Shown here: one piece after another, positions 28,448 to 36,085 of the stretch
Position numbering within the stretch: position 1 is the stretch's first letter
How the letters are laid out: every line of letters starts with the position of its first letter
NCBI RefSeq assembly: GCF_017980685.1
Contig: NZ_JACXXO010000002.1
Span: forward strand, 558,001 to 622,000
Direction: 5' to 3'
Length of the DNA stretch: 64,000 nt
Source of the DNA: Pseudomonas iridis
Lineage (GTDB): Bacteria > Pseudomonadota > Gammaproteobacteria > Pseudomonadales > Pseudomonadaceae
Program-made: the position numbers and the translations under genes
The notes under the pieces: model-generated
The model's database searches: none
Seen by the model: the letters and a program-made list of their open reading frames with translations, nothing else
What the model was told of the DNA's origin: nothing

Positions 28448-28741
28448 CTAGTGAATAATCCAGCTCAACAACCACAACCCCAGCAACAACCAGATAATCC
28501 CGGCAATGATCGACGCATTCATGAACGCACGGATCGCCGACCACAGCAGCATCAAGCCAACAATCAGGGCAATGATGCTGATGATCGAAGTGTCCATCCC
28601 CAGCGTCCTGGCCAGGCCGTCGACAAAGTTGCCACCGGCGTTGCTCAGTATGTTGAACAAACCACTGAGGCCATCGACGATAAAGCGGATGACCGCACCG
28701 AGTGCTTGGCCGAGCCATTCGAAAAAGCTTTCTACCTGCAT
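28448..28741 (-). CDS. Small hydrophobic membrane protein of unknown function
   Basis: A 97-residue protein. The N-terminal half is amphipathic (MQVESFFEWLGQALGAVIRF), and the C-terminal half holds two closely spaced membrane helices (SIISIIALIVGLMLLWSAIRAF and IIAGIIWLLLGLWLLSWI). I chose ATG 28741; the frame continues upstream without a ribosome-binding site. It stands alone between two repeat elements. No family was recognised. It is likely real because of its coherent membrane profile and good start, but function cannot be inferred. Confidence 0.65.
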   Translation of the reverse strand: MQVESFFEWLGQALGAVIRFIVDGLSGLFNILSNAGGNFVDGLARTLGMDTSIISIIALIVGLMLLWSAIRAFMNASIIAGIIWLLLGLWLLSWIIH

Positions 28742-28824
28742 GTGTGCATCCTGATGAAAGAGCTGAGCCTTGGGCCACAACGCAGGTGGCCGAGTTCCCT
28801 GCAACTATAGAGGGTTGCACGGTT

Positions 28825-28914
28825 CCTGTGGGAGCGAGCCTGCTCGCGAAGGCGTCGTTTCAGGTAAATCAACGTGGATGACCCAACGCTTTCGCGAGCA
28901 GGCTCGCTCCCACA
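28825..28914. repeat. REP inverted pair
   Basis: Inverted copies of the GTGGGAGCGAGCCTGCTCGCG unit upstream of the MazG-like gene, separated by about 40 bases. Confidence 0.85.
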
Positions 28915-28982
28915 AAAGCACCGCATGTTCGCTTGCGTTCAGTCGCCTTCCCCCCGAAGCTATACGCCTTCAGGAGAACCCG

Positions 28983-29285
28983 ATGAACCTTGTTGAACTG
29001 ACCGAACGCCTGCACGCCATTCGCGATCGCAATGACTGGCGGCAATTTCACAGCCCGAAAAACCTTGCCATGGCCGCCAGCGTCGAGATGTCCGAACTGG
29101 TGGAGATCTTCCAGTGGCTGACGGAAGACCAGTCGCGCCAGTTGCCGGCGGACAAACTCGCCCACGCCGGGCAGGAAGTGGGTGACATTGTCTTGTATCT
29201 GTTATTGCTGTGCAGCGAGTTGGGGTTGGACATGAATGAAGTGGTGCGCAGCAAACTCGCCGACAGCGAACGGCGGTTCAGCTGA
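28983..29285 (+). CDS. MazG-like nucleotide pyrophosphohydrolase
   Basis: A 100-residue protein of the all-alpha NTP pyrophosphohydrolase (MazG-like) group, expected to hydrolyse nucleoside triphosphates to monophosphates and pyrophosphate and so clean the nucleotide pool. The metal-binding EExxE/ExxD-type residues appear as SVEMSELVEIFQW (about 37-49) and EVGDIVLYLLLL (about 65-76). ATG 28983 has AGGAGA upstream; the frame extends further into the REP element without support. Its stop overlaps the cmoM start as TGATG, so the two are translationally coupled. Confidence 0.88.
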   Translation: MNLVELTERLHAIRDRNDWRQFHSPKNLAMAASVEMSELVEIFQWLTEDQSRQLPADKLAHAGQEVGDIVLYLLLLCSELGLDMNEVVRSKLADSERRFS

Positions 29286-30034
29286 TGAGCGACCGGCATT
29301 TCGATCAGTTGGCGACGCGTTTCGCCGAAAAAATCTATGGCGGCGCCAAAGGTGCCATTCGCCTCGCGGTGTTGCAGGCTGACCTTGCCGAAGCGCTGCC
29401 GGATCGCCCGTTGCGGGTGCTCGATATCGGTGGTGGTCTGGGGCACATGTCGCTGTGGCTGGCAGAGCGTGGCCACGATGTGACCTTTACCGAGCCGGCC
29501 GAACCGATGCTGGAAGGCGCCCGCCAGCGCTTTGCCGAAGCGGGGCAAACGGCGACGTTCATTCAGGCGCCGTGGCAGGAACTGCCCGGCCAGCTCACTG
29601 AACCCTACGACCTGGTGATCTGCCACGCCGTGCTTGAATGGCTGGCCGAACCCCACGCGATTTTGCCGGTGCTGCATCAGTTGACCAAGCCCGGTGGCTG
29701 GTTGTCGCTGGCGTTCTACAACCGCGATGCGCTGATTTATCGCAATCTGCTCAAGGGCCATTTCAAGAAAATGCGCAAGAACGTCATGGCGGGCGAAAAG
29801 CAGAGCCTGACCCCGCAGCAGCCCCTTGACCCGCGAGAACTTGCAACGCAACTCGAAGGCTTGTGGCAGGTCGAAAGCCAAAGCGGAGTGCGGGTTTTCC
29901 ACGATTACATGCCGGTGGAATTCCAGGCCCGCGTCGAACTCGCGGATTTACTCGAGATGGAGCTCGCCCACCGTCGTCACCCAAGCTTCGCCGGGCTTGG
30001 GCGTTATTTGCACTGGATCTGCCGGCCGATCTGA
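29285..30034 (+). CDS. cmoM: tRNA 5-carboxymethoxyuridine methyltransferase CmoM
   Basis: A SAM-dependent enzyme that methylates the carboxymethoxyuridine at wobble position 34 of certain tRNAs. The 249-residue protein matches E. coli CmoM/SmtA in length and order of motifs: start DRHFDQLATRFAEKIYGGAKG, SAM motif VLDIGGGLGHMSLWLAERGH, HAVLEWLAEP, LAFYNRDAL, and SGVRVFHDYMP near the C-terminus. It is coupled to the upstream MazG-like gene by a one-base overlap. The DUF4136 lipoprotein gene follows 12 bases later. Confidence 0.93.
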   Translation: MSDRHFDQLATRFAEKIYGGAKGAIRLAVLQADLAEALPDRPLRVLDIGGGLGHMSLWLAERGHDVTFTEPAEPMLEGARQRFAEAGQTATFIQAPWQELPGQLTEPYDLVICHAVLEWLAEPHAILPVLHQLTKPGGWLSLAFYNRDALIYRNLLKGHFKKMRKNVMAGEKQSLTPQQPLDPRELATQLEGLWQVESQSGVRVFHDYMPVEFQARVELADLLEMELAHRRHPSFAGLGRYLHWICRPI

Positions 30035-30046
30035 TCGGAGCGCGAC

Positions 30047-30667
30047 ATGAAAGCTCAATCCGGGTTATTGCTGATCTGTCTGGGGTTGGCTGCCTGCCAG
30101 GGCAGCAATCCGTATGTGGCGCAGTCGCGGCCCTTGCCACCGGCGCCGCCGCAAGCCGCCAACACGTTTGACCGCAGTGCCTACCCGGCGCCACCGCGTG
30201 ATTATGGGCGTTACCGCAGTTGGGCCTGGCTCAACGGGCAATTGCCGCCGGGCACTGCGTGGGCAGATTCGGCGCAAGTGGCCGAAGCGGTGAGCAATGC
30301 GCTGGATCAGCGTGGGTTACGGCCGTTGCACGACAATCGCCCGGCGGATCTCTTCGTTACCGCCGACCTGCGTCTGGAAACCCGCTTGCGTCAGGAGCGG
30401 GACGATTACGGTTACTACGGCGGATACGGCGGGTACGGCAGCCATGATCGATACGGACGCGGTTACGGCATGTACAACACTGTACCGATCGTCCGTACCT
30501 ATCAGGAACAGGTCGTGGTGGTGCGGGTCGATCTGTTCGATGCCGGGACCGGTCAACCGGTGTGGAGCGCCAGCGCCGAAACCGCCAACAAAGGCAGCCA
30601 GATCGACCGCACCGATGCGATTCGCGAGGCTGTGGAAAAGGCCATGTCGGCGTATCCTCCGAGTTAG
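30047..30667 (+). CDS. DUF4136 lipoprotein (first copy)
   Basis: A 206-residue envelope lipoprotein of unknown function. A short signal ends in lipobox LAAC (Cys near residue 17), followed by a Pro/Ala-rich linker. The DUF4136 domain starts with [13 protein letters not shown] and includes [10 protein letters not shown] and [18 protein letters not shown] Gly/Tyr-rich insert ([11 protein letters not shown]) sits near residue 125 where the second copy has a Gly/Trp-rich loop. The following gene encodes a paralogue with the same order of motifs. It may be co-transcribed with cmoM. Confidence 0.88.
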   Translation: MKAQSGLLLICLGLAACQGSNPYVAQSRPLPPAPPQAANTFDRSAYPAPPRDYGRYRSWAWLNGQLPPGTAWADSAQVAEAVSNALDQRGLRPLHDNRPADLFVTADLRLETRLRQERDDYGYYGGYGGYGSHDRYGRGYGMYNTVPIVRTYQEQVVVVRVDLFDAGTGQPVWSASAETANKGSQIDRTDAIREAVEKAMSAYPPS

Positions 30668-30694
30668 CTTCCTGCCTACGAGTGGAGAAAACCC

Positions 30695-31252
30695 ATGTTC
30701 CGCCGTCTCGCTTTACTGGCCATGGCCGCGCTGCTCAGCGCCTGCGCCTCGAACCAGGTCAACCATGACTTTGATGCCAGCCGCGACTTCGCGGCCTATC
30801 GCAGCTGGAGCTGGAAAGATCCCGCCCTGCAATATCGCCCGGATGATCCACGGATCAAGAGCGACCTGACCGAACAAAGGATTCGTCAGGCGGTGACCGA
30901 TCAGCTCGATCAACGTGGTTTGCGTCCCGCTGCGGCGGGCGTGAAGGGTGACCTGAACGTGCAGACTTACTTGATTGTCGAGGATCGCCAGCAGCAAGTG
31001 ACGACCAACTACGGCGGCGGTTGGGGTGGCCCATGGAATGGTTATTGGGGCGCGCCGATGTACAACGAAACCCGCAACATCACCTACAAGGTCGCGACCA
31101 TCCAGGTCGACCTGCTCGATGGCAAGGACGGCAAACTGGTGTGGCGCGGCAGCGATGAGCAGATGCTCGCCAGCAGGCCAAATCCAGAGGACCGCAGCAG
31201 CGCCATACGCGAGACAGTCGCGCGCATCCTCGCCAACTATCCACCGCGCTGA
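30695..31252 (+). CDS. DUF4136 lipoprotein (second copy)
   Basis: A 185-residue lipoprotein with lipobox LSAC (Cys near residue 16). Its DUF4136 domain ([51 protein letters not shown], ending AIRETVARILANYPP) mirrors the preceding gene, which shows an old tandem duplication. An internal Gly/Trp-rich segment (GGGWGGPWNGYWG) replaces the Gly/Tyr insert of the first copy. GTGGAG lies upstream of the ATG. Function is unknown. The periplasmic side of the outer membrane is the likely location. Confidence 0.88.
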   Translation: MFRRLALLAMAALLSACASNQVNHDFDASRDFAAYRSWSWKDPALQYRPDDPRIKSDLTEQRIRQAVTDQLDQRGLRPAAAGVKGDLNVQTYLIVEDRQQQVTTNYGGGWGGPWNGYWGAPMYNETRNITYKVATIQVDLLDGKDGKLVWRGSDEQMLASRPNPEDRSSAIRETVARILANYPPR

Positions 31253-31274
31253 TTTCTTCTGAGTGACCTCAGAC

Positions 31275-31367
31275 CCTGTGGGAGCGGGCTTGCCCGCGAT
31301 GACGGCGGCACATTCAAGATTGATGTGTCTGACACACCGCCATCGCGGGCAAGCCCGCTCCCACAGG
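31275..31367. repeat. REP inverted pair (GGGCTTGCCCGCGATG variant)
   Basis: Inverted copies of the variant TGTGGGAGCGGGCTTGCCCG, downstream of the second DUF4136 gene. It may serve as a 3' hairpin between convergent transcripts. Confidence 0.85.
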
Positions 31368-31496
31368 TTTCGTAGATATCCCATGAACCGCATTTCAGGT
31401 TGATGCCGCTAACTGGGGTGGCTTGTTGCCAGCAGCTTCGCCGCGCCGGCTTGCCAGCGATGGCGGTCTGTCGGCGCCCGCAAATGGGGCTGTCCC

Positions 31497-33164
31497 CTAC
31501 AACTGATAACTGAAGCTGATGCTGTACCGCGGTTTGCGATTGAAGGTGTCCAGTGCCTCATCGGACATCGCCTTCGCCGCCTCCAACGCAATGTTGTAGT
31601 ACCTGGCGTCACCAAACCTTAACCCGATTGCTGCCGATGACAGGTTATTGGCCTGCACCGGCAAATCATTGAACCAGCTGCGTGAGCGGTCGAGCACTAC
31701 GTACGGTTGCAGGATGCGCACCCAGTTGCCTTCACGGTTGAAGCTGTAGTTGACCTCGTAAGCCACCCCCCAACCCTTGTCGCCGGACGCCTGGTCATCG
31801 GGATAACCGCGACCGAAATTCTGCCCGCCGAACACGGCGCGCTCGCTGTCGGGCAGGGTGTCGTCGCTCCAGTACAACGCCGCCGACAGCACGCCTTGCC
31901 AGTTATCGAAGAACTTGTCGCTCTGCACGCCGGAGAGTCGCGCGCGGAAGAAGTCCAGGTCGATGTCGTCGAAGTTGGTATGCGCGCCCAGGCTGTCGAA
32001 ACCCTGATAGACGCCAGCGCTGAGGATGCGCAATTGGCGGGCATCGGCCTTGCGCCAGTCGCCTTCGAAGGCGAGGGCGCGGATGTCGGTGCGAAACTCC
32101 GTGCTGAACGGAAAGTTGATGCCGTCGTAGCGGGTCTTGTCGTCGACCGCGTACAGGCGCGAGCCGGCAGTCAGCAGTTCGTTGGCGGAGGCAATCAACG
32201 GCACGCTGAAGCCGATCGAGTAACGGTCGTTTTCGCGGTGGGTATCGAGGCGGCCGCCATTGTTGACCAGCACCTCGGTGCCGGGGTCGGCGCGATAACG
32301 CGAGGCCGACAGATTCAGTTGTGTGCCTTCAGCATCGAGGAACTGGCTGTAGTCGAGGCGATAGTAACGTTCGTGGTCATCCCCTGGCGGGAACAGGCCG
32401 CTGAGGGTCAGTTGCTCGCCCATGGACGTCTGCGAGTTGCTGCTGACACCGAGCAACGCTTGCGTGCCGTTACGGTTGTTTTCGGTGGCGCTCAGCGTGC
32501 TGGTGAACGGTTTGCGGCTGGCCTCGGCGATCAGCGTCGTAGCGCCGTCAGTGGTGCCGGGCGGCGGCACCTGGGCCTGAATCGTGACGCCGGGGATGCG
32601 CGTCATCAGCGTGGTGTAGCGCTCGAAGGTCTTGCGCGTCAGCGGCCGTTCGGCCTGGATTTTCGCCGCCAGTTTGTCGAGCAGGCCTTTGACCCGACCG
32701 ACATCGCCCTGCATCTGCACATCGCGAACGTAGCCTTCGACCAGCACCACTCGCGCCACGCCGTCGTCGAAATTCTGTTGCGGCAGGAAGGCGTAGGACA
32801 ACAGATAGCCGTCCTGTTGATAGCGTCGGGTGATGTTGCGCGTGGCTTCGATCAGGTCGGCGAGGCGGGTCTGGCGGCCGATCAACGGCTTGTAGACTTC
32901 GGCCAGTTCGTTGAGCGGATAAATCGTTCCGCCTTCGATCTGCACGGTCCTCAGATTGATCCTGGTCTCCATTTGCAACGGTTGCGCGGCAGCGCCGGGG
33001 TCAGGCACTTCCAGCGGCTTGGCGCTCGGGCGATAAGCGTCGGCCGGCAGGTTGGGCACGGGCAGGTTGCGGGTGGTTTCGTTGCTATTGAGAAAGCTGG
33101 GCAGGGTGTCGGCGAGGGTGGCGGAACTGAGACTGAGGAACAGCAGGGATGCCATAACGCGCAT
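31497..33164 (-). CDS. TpsB-type outer-membrane transporter (ShlB/FhaC/HecB family)
   Basis: A 555-residue two-partner secretion translocator. A signal peptide (MRVMASLLFLSLSSATLA) is followed by a Pro-rich linker, a POTRA domain (about 75-150; RINLRTVQIEGGTIYPLNEL), a second POTRA-like segment, and a 16-strand-type beta barrel with the conserved loop 6 motif GGQNFGRGYPDD and an aromatic C-terminus (ISFSYQL). These proteins export a large TpsA adhesin or toxin with a haemagglutination-type N-domain. No TpsA gene is adjacent. The upstream neighbour on the same strand is the Gly/Thr-rich lipoprotein. I chose ATG 33164 because GGAG lies seven bases before it; the ATG at 33176 has no site. Confidence 0.88.
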   Translation of the reverse strand: MRVMASLLFLSLSSATLADTLPSFLNSNETTRNLPVPNLPADAYRPSAKPLEVPDPGAAAQPLQMETRINLRTVQIEGGTIYPLNELAEVYKPLIGRQTRLADLIEATRNITRRYQQDGYLLSYAFLPQQNFDDGVARVVLVEGYVRDVQMQGDVGRVKGLLDKLAAKIQAERPLTRKTFERYTTLMTRIPGVTIQAQVPPPGTTDGATTLIAEASRKPFTSTLSATENNRNGTQALLGVSSNSQTSMGEQLTLSGLFPPGDDHERYYRLDYSQFLDAEGTQLNLSASRYRADPGTEVLVNNGGRLDTHRENDRYSIGFSVPLIASANELLTAGSRLYAVDDKTRYDGINFPFSTEFRTDIRALAFEGDWRKADARQLRILSAGVYQGFDSLGAHTNFDDIDLDFFRARLSGVQSDKFFDNWQGVLSAALYWSDDTLPDSERAVFGGQNFGRGYPDDQASGDKGWGVAYEVNYSFNREGNWVRILQPYVVLDRSRSWFNDLPVQANNLSSAAIGLRFGDARYYNIALEAAKAMSDEALDTFNRKPRYSISFSYQL

Positions 33165-33211
33165 AGGACACTCCATGGTCAGAACACAGCAAGGGGCTGG
33201 TTTTTCCTAAG

Positions 33212-33243
33212 AAAAAAGCGGAAGACTCGTGGGAATCTTCCGC
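33212..33243 (-). terminator. Terminator after the Gly/Thr-rich lipoprotein gene
   Basis: On the minus strand GCGGAAGA (33243-33236) pairs with TCTTCCGC (33225-33218) and runs into six T residues (33217-33212). It ends the lipoprotein transcript before the TpsB gene, so the two are probably not a simple operon. Confidence 0.8.
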
Positions 33244-33297
33244 CCTCAACCAAGCGTAGGCGCTGTAGGTAAGGCCGTCGAATCGGCCAGGTGCAAT

Positions 33298-34914
33298 TTA
33301 GCGTTTATTGCCTCCCAGAGCGCCGGTCAAACCACCGAGCACACCGCCCAGCCCACCACTTGTGGTGCCGCCGGTGGTGCCTGTACCGGCACCGCCATTG
33401 ACCAGCCCACCGACGGCGCCGACGGTAGCCCCCACGTTGTTGACCAGACCTCCGACGGCTGTAGTGAGCGGGTTGTTGGTGGCAGCGATTGTGTTGCCGA
33501 TGTTGCTGACTGCGCCGCCGACCTGGGTGGTGAGACCGGCCACAGGTGCGGAGATACCGGTGGCTGCGCCGACATTTTGGGTCAGGCTGGTGACAGCGCT
33601 GGTAACCGGGTTCAGGCCAGCACCCACAGTGGCGCCGACGGTAGCCAGTGCTGAAGTCGGAGCGGTGATCGGTGTGCCCGATCCGCCAAGTGCAGTGTTG
33701 AGCGAAGCGATGGTATTACCCAAACCACCCGCGGTGACTCCACCTGCACTGACCACGCCGCTGGTGCTGCCGGCATTCAAGCCTGCGCCGACATTGGCCA
33801 CTGCGCCGCCGACGGTTTGCAGCAGGCCTGTGCCACCGAGACCGCCGCCGACACCACCAATTCCGCCGGTGCCTGAACCCGTGCCGTTGGACACCAGCCC
33901 ACCGGCCTTGCCGACGGCTGTGCCGGTATTGCTCAGCGCACCGCCGAGGGTGTTGGTCAAGGCATTGCCGTTACCGGCGTCAGTGACCTTGCCGCCCAAG
34001 CCATTCACCGCGCCGCCGACTTGCGAGATCACACCCTTGAGCGGAGTGCCCAGGCCGGTAGCGCTACCGATTTTGCCCGTAGTACTTTCAACCATGGCAA
34101 TCACCGGTACCAGTTTGCCGCCGACCGCGTCGGTCAGCTTGCCGGTCGGTCCATTGGTCAACGTGGTGGTGAGCGTATCGCCAAGCATGGTGACTTTCTC
34201 GCCGACGCCATCGACCAGTGGAGCCACTTTGGTGACCACGCCGCCAACCACCGGGACGCTATTGGTTGCGGTCGCCAGTTTGCCGCTCAGATCAGACACG
34301 CCGTCGCCGACATCCTGCACCACGCCGCCGACCGAAGAGACGGTGGTGGTGAGGCCTTTTGGATCAGTCGCCAGTTTACCGATGCCGTTGGTTACACCAT
34401 CGCCCAGGGTGGTGACGACGTTGCCAGTGGTGTTGACCGCGCTTTGCACCACGCCACCGACCACAGGCACGCCGCTCAGGGAGTCGCCCACTTGGCCGAC
34501 ACCATCGCCGACGCCGCTGACTGTTTTACCGACATCCTGGATGAGGGTGGTGGTCACCAGCGCAGGGCCTGGATTGGTCGGGTTGGTTGGGTCCGTAGGA
34601 TCCGTCGGGTTGGTTGGATCGATCGGGTTGGTTGGGTCAGTCGGGTTGGTCGGATTGGTACCGCCAGTCCCCCCCGTGCCACCGGTTCCACCTGTACCGG
34701 CGGTATCACCGGGTCCGCCAGTGCCGCCAGTGCCGCCAGTATCACCGGTTCCACCCGTTCCACCAGTCCCATCGGTGCCGGCGGTGGTGTCCGAAGAAGA
34801 GCTGCCGGGAGTGCTCTTGTGACCGCCACCGCCGCTGCTGCAACCGGTGAGGCCGAGGGAAAGCATCAATGCCAGAGCGATTGCCGATTTGCACCACACG
34901 TTTTGAGTTTTCAT
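33298..34914 (-). CDS. Gly/Thr-rich repeat lipoprotein of unknown function
   Basis: A 538-residue predicted lipoprotein. The signal ends in lipobox LTGC (Cys near residue 25), followed by SSGGGG. Residues about 45-90 are tandem GGTGGTG-type repeats and about 90-120 are NPT/DPT repeats, a Thr/Pro/Asn spacer. The long remainder repeats a loose VGGxVxxVGxxV theme, with two near-identical SVPVVGGVV blocks, and ends in Gly-rich LGGVLGGLTGALGGNKR. This suggests a surface-exposed, low-complexity structural or adhesive protein. I recall database names such as collagen-like for similar proteins, but no regular Gly-X-Y collagen pattern is present. ATG 34914 has AAGGA upstream. It ends at a strong terminator and lies upstream of the TpsB gene on the same strand. 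Confidence 0.8.
   Translation of the reverse strand: MKTQNVWCKSAIALALMLSLGLTGCSSGGGGHKSTPGSSSSDTTAGTDGTGGTGGTGDTGGTGGTGGPGDTAGTGGTGGTGGTGGTNPTNPTDPTNPIDPTNPTDPTDPTNPTNPGPALVTTTLIQDVGKTVSGVGDGVGQVGDSLSGVPVVGGVVQSAVNTTGNVVTTLGDGVTNGIGKLATDPKGLTTTVSSVGGVVQDVGDGVSDLSGKLATATNSVPVVGGVVTKVAPLVDGVGEKVTMLGDTLTTTLTNGPTGKLTDAVGGKLVPVIAMVESTTGKIGSATGLGTPLKGVISQVGGAVNGLGGKVTDAGNGNALTNTLGGALSNTGTAVGKAGGLVSNGTGSGTGGIGGVGGGLGGTGLLQTVGGAVANVGAGLNAGSTSGVVSAGGVTAGGLGNTIASLNTALGGSGTPITAPTSALATVGATVGAGLNPVTSAVTSLTQNVGAATGISAPVAGLTTQVGGAVSNIGNTIAATNNPLTTAVGGLVNNVGATVGAVGGLVNGGAGTGTTGGTTSGGLGGVLGGLTGALGGNKR
34560..34800. repeat. Short tandem repeats inside the lipoprotein gene
   Basis: The stretch coding for the NPT/DPT spacer (about 34565-34660) consists of degenerate 9-base repeats (GGTTGGTTGGGTC-like on the plus strand). 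The neighbouring GGTG-coding stretch (about 34661-34800) repeats CCACCGGTTCCACC-like units. Such arrays often change length by slippage. Confidence 0.7.
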
Positions 34915-35108
34915 GATCGTATTCCTTGCACCAGTCACAACGTTCGTTGTATTCGATGGCTCGCCGATCTGCTGTCGGTGATGCCTCGTCCGTTGTGTCA
35001 ATCTCAGTCCGGGGGCAGGGTTCGCACCATTCTCAAGTTGGTATTAACGCCTTTATATATAAGGTGCCGTTCAGCGCCTAAGGACTAATACCCACGATAT
35101 AAACGCAC

Positions 35109-35134
35109 AAAAAAAAGCCTTGAAAATCAAGGCT
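35109..35134 (-). terminator. Terminator downstream of the MaoC-type gene
   Basis: On the minus strand AGCCTTGA (35134-35127) and TCAAGGCT (35123-35116) form an eight-base stem with a three-base loop, followed by a long T-run. It ends the reductase-hydratase transcript about 95 bases past its last stop codon. Confidence 0.85.
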
Positions 35135-35228
35135 GGGGATTTGTCGGAGCGGGGGGCAGAGCGCGGAAAAACTTAAGTGATATATACACAATTTACAGGC
35201 TTGCCCCCCGACACGATCGCAATGGCAT

Positions 35229-36083
35229 TCAGGCAATCGGCTGCCAATTACCCACCATGTGCTCAAGGTCCCCCGCGCCCACCAGTCGCAATTGGCCGCT
35301 GGACCCTGCCTCGCTCGCGAGCAATGTCACCTCGCTCGGCAATCGCACCGGTTTGCGAAAGTGCACGGTGACTTCGAAATTGGCCTTGGGCAAATGATCC
35401 GCCAATGCCGCGAGTGTGCGTGCCTTGTTCCACAAACCGTGGGCAATGGCCGTGGGGAAACCGAACAGCTTGGCGCTGGCCGCACTCAAGTGAATCGGGT
35501 TGTAGTCACCGGACACCTTGGCGTATTGCCGGCCGATGTCTGCCGGTGCTTTCCAGTGCGTCACTTCAGTCAGCGCTTGCGACGGTTCCCAGTGTTGCTC
35601 GACGGCCTCACCGTCGAGTTTCACACCGCGACAGAGCATCTGACTTTCGGCTTCCCACAGCGGTCCGAGCTGATCGTCCAGGGTGGTCAACAGATCGAAC
35701 GTCGCCCCTTTGGGATGCGGTTGCAGGTTGTGCACGCGCACGCTGACTTGCGCCCGACTGATCCCGCCCATCGGCCGCAGCACGCGAATGCGGTTGCTCA
35801 AATGAATCAACCCCAGCAGGGGAAAGGGAAAATCCTTGGCCGTCAGCAATTGCATCTGCAAGGCAAACGCGAGGATGTGTGGATAAGTCGGCGGCAGCAG
35901 ACCATCGTCGTTAAAACCGCAGACCTTGCGATAGTCCGCCAGCCGTTTGCCGTCGACATCGACCCAGCAGCGCAAACCACTGTCGGGCAGTTGCGTGCCG
36001 GTGATTTTGCGCCGTGTCGCGGCCCGCGCGTACAGCCCGGGCAGACTCGGTTCGCGATCCAGCGTGTGCCATTCGATGCTCAT
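35229..36083 (-). CDS. MaoC-type acyl dehydratase/hydratase
   Basis: A 284-residue double-hotdog protein likely to hydrate enoyl-CoA or dehydrate 3-hydroxyacyl thioesters. The C-terminal half carries the hydratase motif: SGDYNPIHLS followed by LFGFPTAIAHGLWNKA, with the catalytic Asp and His spaced as in R-specific hydratases. The N-terminal half is a second hotdog that lost the motif. I chose ATG 36083, two bases past the stop of the FabG-like gene, so the pair is translationally coupled. A thiolase is encoded divergently nearby, suggesting one acyl-CoA route. A terminator follows. Confidence 0.88.
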   Translation of the reverse strand: MSIEWHTLDREPSLPGLYARAATRRKITGTQLPDSGLRCWVDVDGKRLADYRKVCGFNDDGLLPPTYPHILAFALQMQLLTAKDFPFPLLGLIHLSNRIRVLRPMGGISRAQVSVRVHNLQPHPKGATFDLLTTLDDQLGPLWEAESQMLCRGVKLDGEAVEQHWEPSQALTEVTHWKAPADIGRQYAKVSGDYNPIHLSAASAKLFGFPTAIAHGLWNKARTLAALADHLPKANFEVTVHFRKPVRLPSEVTLLASEAGSSGQLRLVGAGDLEHMVGNWQPIA

Positions 36084-36085
36084 GC

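Noticed and set aside
33298..34914. Collagen-like triple-helix protein
   Set aside because: The Gly-rich stretches are GGTGGTG and VGG-type, not a regular Gly-X-Y series with proline at X or Y, so a collagen fold is not supported by what is seen.
35878..35886. A further perfect DnaA-box 9-mer
   Set aside because: It is single and lies inside the MaoC-type coding sequence. One such match in 64 kb is near chance expectation.
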